Assembly (NCBI GenBank): GCA_013397865.1
Contig: VZTI01002802.1
Span: 230,534 to 294,533, forward strand
From: Struthidea cinerea
Taxonomy: Eukaryota > Chordata > Aves > Passeriformes > Corcoracidae
Direction of reading: 5' to 3'
Length of the DNA stretch: 64,000 nt
Of the stretch, positions 60,847 to 64,000 are shown one piece after another. A program made the position numbers and the translations under genes. Numbering within the stretch: position 1 is the stretch's first letter; the number at the start of each line of letters is the position of its first letter. Under the pieces are notes generated by a model. The model saw only the letters and a program-made list of their open reading frames with translations. It ran no database searches and was not told where the DNA came from.

Positions 60847-63800
60847 ATTGTGACGGTTTCTTGAGCAGCCTCTGTGCCTGTAAGTAGATTAGCAAGCTTT
60901 TCCTGTGATAGATATGGATGCAAATGTGGGGAGGAGAAGGAGAAGGTGGTGGAGGTATGGAAGTGGTCGTTGGAGACCAAGAAAGCTATAGAGGCTGTAA
61001 GGGCATTTCTCCCATCATGTGTCCCATGGAAATTTTATGCAAATTAGTATCCCTCGTAGAGGAGAAAAATGAAGCTGTAAGAGAAGCTGAAGTGGGGATG
61101 CCTCTCTCACTGTGTTCTTGGCAGAAATTGCTGCCTCATGACACCTAAAAATCTCCTAATATTAGAAGAGGGTTGCAAATCAAGGTAGTGATATCAGGCA
61201 AGTAGAAGCTCATGCAGAAGCTTTTTCTGTTGCACTGTCTCTGAGAGGAGCTTTCTTTAATCGTATTATGGTAAACCCAGCATCAGGTCTTTCCCTTATC
61301 TTGTTTTGACAAGAGAAGGGAACTTGCACGAAGGCTGTATCGATATTAACGAATTAACCAGCAGTAGAAGTGCTCTGAGGCCACTGATGTTTGCCCTGGT
61401 CATCAGCATGACTTTGGTCTGGGCCAACCAGCACTTTCTGAAATACCTCCTCATCCTGGATTTGGCATTAGCACAGGACCAGTCCTAAGAGAAAACATGA
61501 AGATATTTCTGCAATTTTGTGTTCTTTAAAACACAGCTCAAACCCATAGAAATCTTTTCTCTGCCTCTGGTTCTCTGCCTGCCTTTATTTTATTTTTGAC
61601 TACTGTCAGCGGTTCTATTAAATAGCTATTATCCCCATAAGCATTCTGCAGATGCCAGATAGAAGTGAGCTATTAAATATCAGCCATCAAAGTATAGTTC
61701 TGTCAGATTGTTTATTCTGGACCTACTGCAAGTCTGATGGATAACTAGACACAAAGTTATCCACAAGTGCCACCTTACCAATGCCTCTTAACAGCATCTT
61801 ACTTTGGAAGTTACTTTTTACTGCATTGCCATGATTTCTTAAAAACTCAATTGAATTTTATTTTCTTCTCTGTTTCCTTTCTCCTCTTGAAATGAAGTAT
61901 TCCAGCTTTATGTAAAGCTTCAGACCAGAGGTCAAGCTGCTTGCGGAGGCCTCAGACACACTTGGATTAGACTTTGCAGCACCTGTGGGGAAGAAAGCAC
62001 CGCAGCTGGCAGCAAGCTGTGTGGGTGGGCTCCCAGAAGGAGGAACTTGGCACGGAGCAGCTGGACGGATGGCACTGCCTCAGCCCTGTAAGCTGAAGTA
62101 CATCTGAGTGCTCACTTATTGACCTATTGCATTTCAGTTCTGGATATACTTTGGATTACTTTAGGAGGCTTGGAGATGCCTGTGGAACAGGGAGAGGCCT
62201 TAACAAATAATTAAATTTTTTCTCTCAAACAGTAGGCCTGTGGCTAACAAGATGTTATTAAATACAGGCTCTAAAAATATTCAAATTAGTGAAATATACA
62301 TTGCCAGAAATTTATATATCATGTCCTTGAGCCACCAAAATATTAAGTACATAACTTACAAAATTATGTTGTCAAAGCTCCACCAAATTCACACACACAC
62401 ACAAAAAGCTCTCTGATTTTGAACAGCACTAAACAACTTCACATTCTGTCTTATTCAGCAAGTAGATTTAATTTTGAAGGTAAAATGGGAGAGGCTGACC
62501 AAAATGATATTCAGGTTAATTCTCCTTCAGGGATGCTATGGCACTGGTTGAAATTGGTGTGCTGAAGACAAAATGAGCCAGTTATTTCTGAGAGTAAGGT
62601 CCATCTCCAGTAGCACCAGGCAGGGTGGGTACCACTGCCACAGATGGGAGGCTTCACTGTCTTCCCCAAACAATGCTGACAATAGTTTCTCATATGAGCA
62701 GGCTAGTCCATGGTGTTTAGCACAAGAACCATGGCTCTGTCCTTGTCACAGAAAAGCAGTTCCTTGTGCCATGATCATGTACTCAGGTGCTGCTGTGGGG
62801 GTATTTATTGGCCAAGCAAAAAGACAGCACCTGGAGAGTTACAGTAACACGCTACACTCATTACTAGACATGAGAATTACAATCACTAGCACATTTTTAT
62901 ACCTTTAATTGGAAATCTCAGAATTAGTCCACTCTTTTTAACACCTTTTAATGCATACTGAATGAAACCAACCAAACAATAAAAAGGTGAGTACGCTCTG
63001 ATAAAATGTGGGTTGTGTAATGCTCATTCCTTAGGCTAGAAACCCACCTGGTAGCAGTCATCAACCTCCTCTCTTCCAGGTCACAGACTCAAAGAGAAGT
63101 TCAGCGTATGATATAGTCCTGTGGGCAAACATCATGACCTCAAAGTTGTATCATTCAATCCATATGCAGTTGAAGACACTAAGATTCATAAACAAATTCC
63201 GAGGTGCTTACACCCCTGTATCTGAGAGGTTATGTGATCCTAAGACTGGGATGGCAGCACCTGCAGTGCTGAGTAGTGGATGCCATCCCTGAGGTATGAC
63301 AGGGAGGTACTCAAGCATCTCAGTGCAACATTGGGCAAGGAATTTCTGAGAAGGTGGTGCTCAGAGTTTAAAAACATTTCCTGATTACTTAAAATTCATC
63401 TTTGATATGCATAAATAACATAGTCTCCTTTGAACGTGTATCTGAAGTACACCTCAGTGCCTGTGTGAACCCTGTCCTACTTGTATAGATCTATTCTTTA
63501 AGAGTGTGTATTGTTGTAAATCTTGGCCTGCATTTTCAGGCTCCAGAACCAAGCTTCTCCCTTTATCCAGGATGTAGTACAACAGTTTCAGGTTACGCAA
63601 ATTCATATCTGCTTAAAAACATAATAAAACCAAAGTCATTGCATAAATCCAGGTTAAACTAAGACAGAAATCTGTCTGGCAGGTGAAAGACTGCTGCTTT
63701 ATTTACTAAGCCTTATAATCTTTTAACTTGCAGTTCATTGCCAAAGAAGATCATGGAAGTGCTCCAGCCTATATCCAAGTGTTACAAGTCTATATTTGGT

Positions 63801-64000
63801 ACCACACTGAACTTCTATAGTGAAGGGCAAAAAAGATTGCCAAGTGTGAAAGATTACCAAGTAGGTTGATAGACAGGGAATAGAGCTATCTGTTGGAAGT
63901 TGTGAGAATCTCTGCATTTATCAATATCAATACAAACCTTTTCCTAACTCTTTCCTATCATGCTATGTCTGAGCTGTCTGAACTGAATTAAAATCAGAGA
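60847..64000. other. Non-coding sequence to the window end
   Basis: No host exon or repeat family was recognised. A purine-rich GGAGGAGAAGG-type run lies at 60926-60966 and a six-unit (AC)n at 62391-62402. The longest open frame (62573-62908, plus, 111 codons) resembles nothing known. Confidence 0.45.

Noticed and set aside
60614..60980. Hydrophobic minus-strand frames as membrane proteins
   Set aside because: The Phe- and Gly/Leu-rich stretches are translations of poly(T) and TTTGG simple repeats.
1..64000. CRISPR array, operon, phage or other prokaryotic system
   Set aside because: There are no regularly spaced direct repeats, no dense co-directional long ORFs and no bacterial signals. 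CR1 elements show that this is vertebrate nuclear DNA.

Overview
This window reads as non-coding nuclear DNA from a sauropsid, most likely a bird. The best evidence is four fragments of CR1 non-LTR retrotransposon, including the family's characteristic 3' end. There are no mammal-type SINEs, microsatellites are few and short, and most of the sequence is AT-rich and CpG-poor. A turtle or crocodilian cannot be excluded, because they also carry CR1. Nothing looks bacterial, viral or plasmid-like: there are no operons, ribosome-binding sites or dense long ORFs.

No protein-coding exon of a host gene could be recognised. The longest open frame is 154 codons, about what chance allows in 64 kb of both strands, and no frame resembles a known host protein. 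The first ~230 bases are the edge of a CpG island with a plausible 5' splice donor at its end. The window may therefore be the start of a very long first intron of a plus-strand gene, or an intergenic region beside a promoter that fires the other way.

Layout: CpG-island edge (1-228); AT-rich unique sequence with small tandem duplications (about 5.2 and 7.0 kb); an octamer site joined to an AT palindrome (14.76 kb); a CpG-rich, LTR-like block on the minus strand (about 16.44-16.98 kb); two CR1 fragments in opposite orientation (23.74 and 24.34-25.49 kb), the second with decayed reverse transcriptase; a long unique stretch with one exon-like segment flanked by good splice signals (31.79-32.02 kb); CR1 3' ends on the minus strand at 41.0 and 50.1 kb; a second LTR-like block (54.46-54.71 kb); a heavily decayed non-LTR reverse-transcriptase relic (55.7-56.9 kb); a short tandem repeat followed by poly(A) and an AACCA-type simple repeat (60.7-60.85 kb); and featureless sequence to the end.

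I did not find a convincing new biological system. The items most worth checking are the old LINE relic at 55.7-56.9 kb, the two LTR-like promoter blocks, and the exon-like segment at 31.8 kb.
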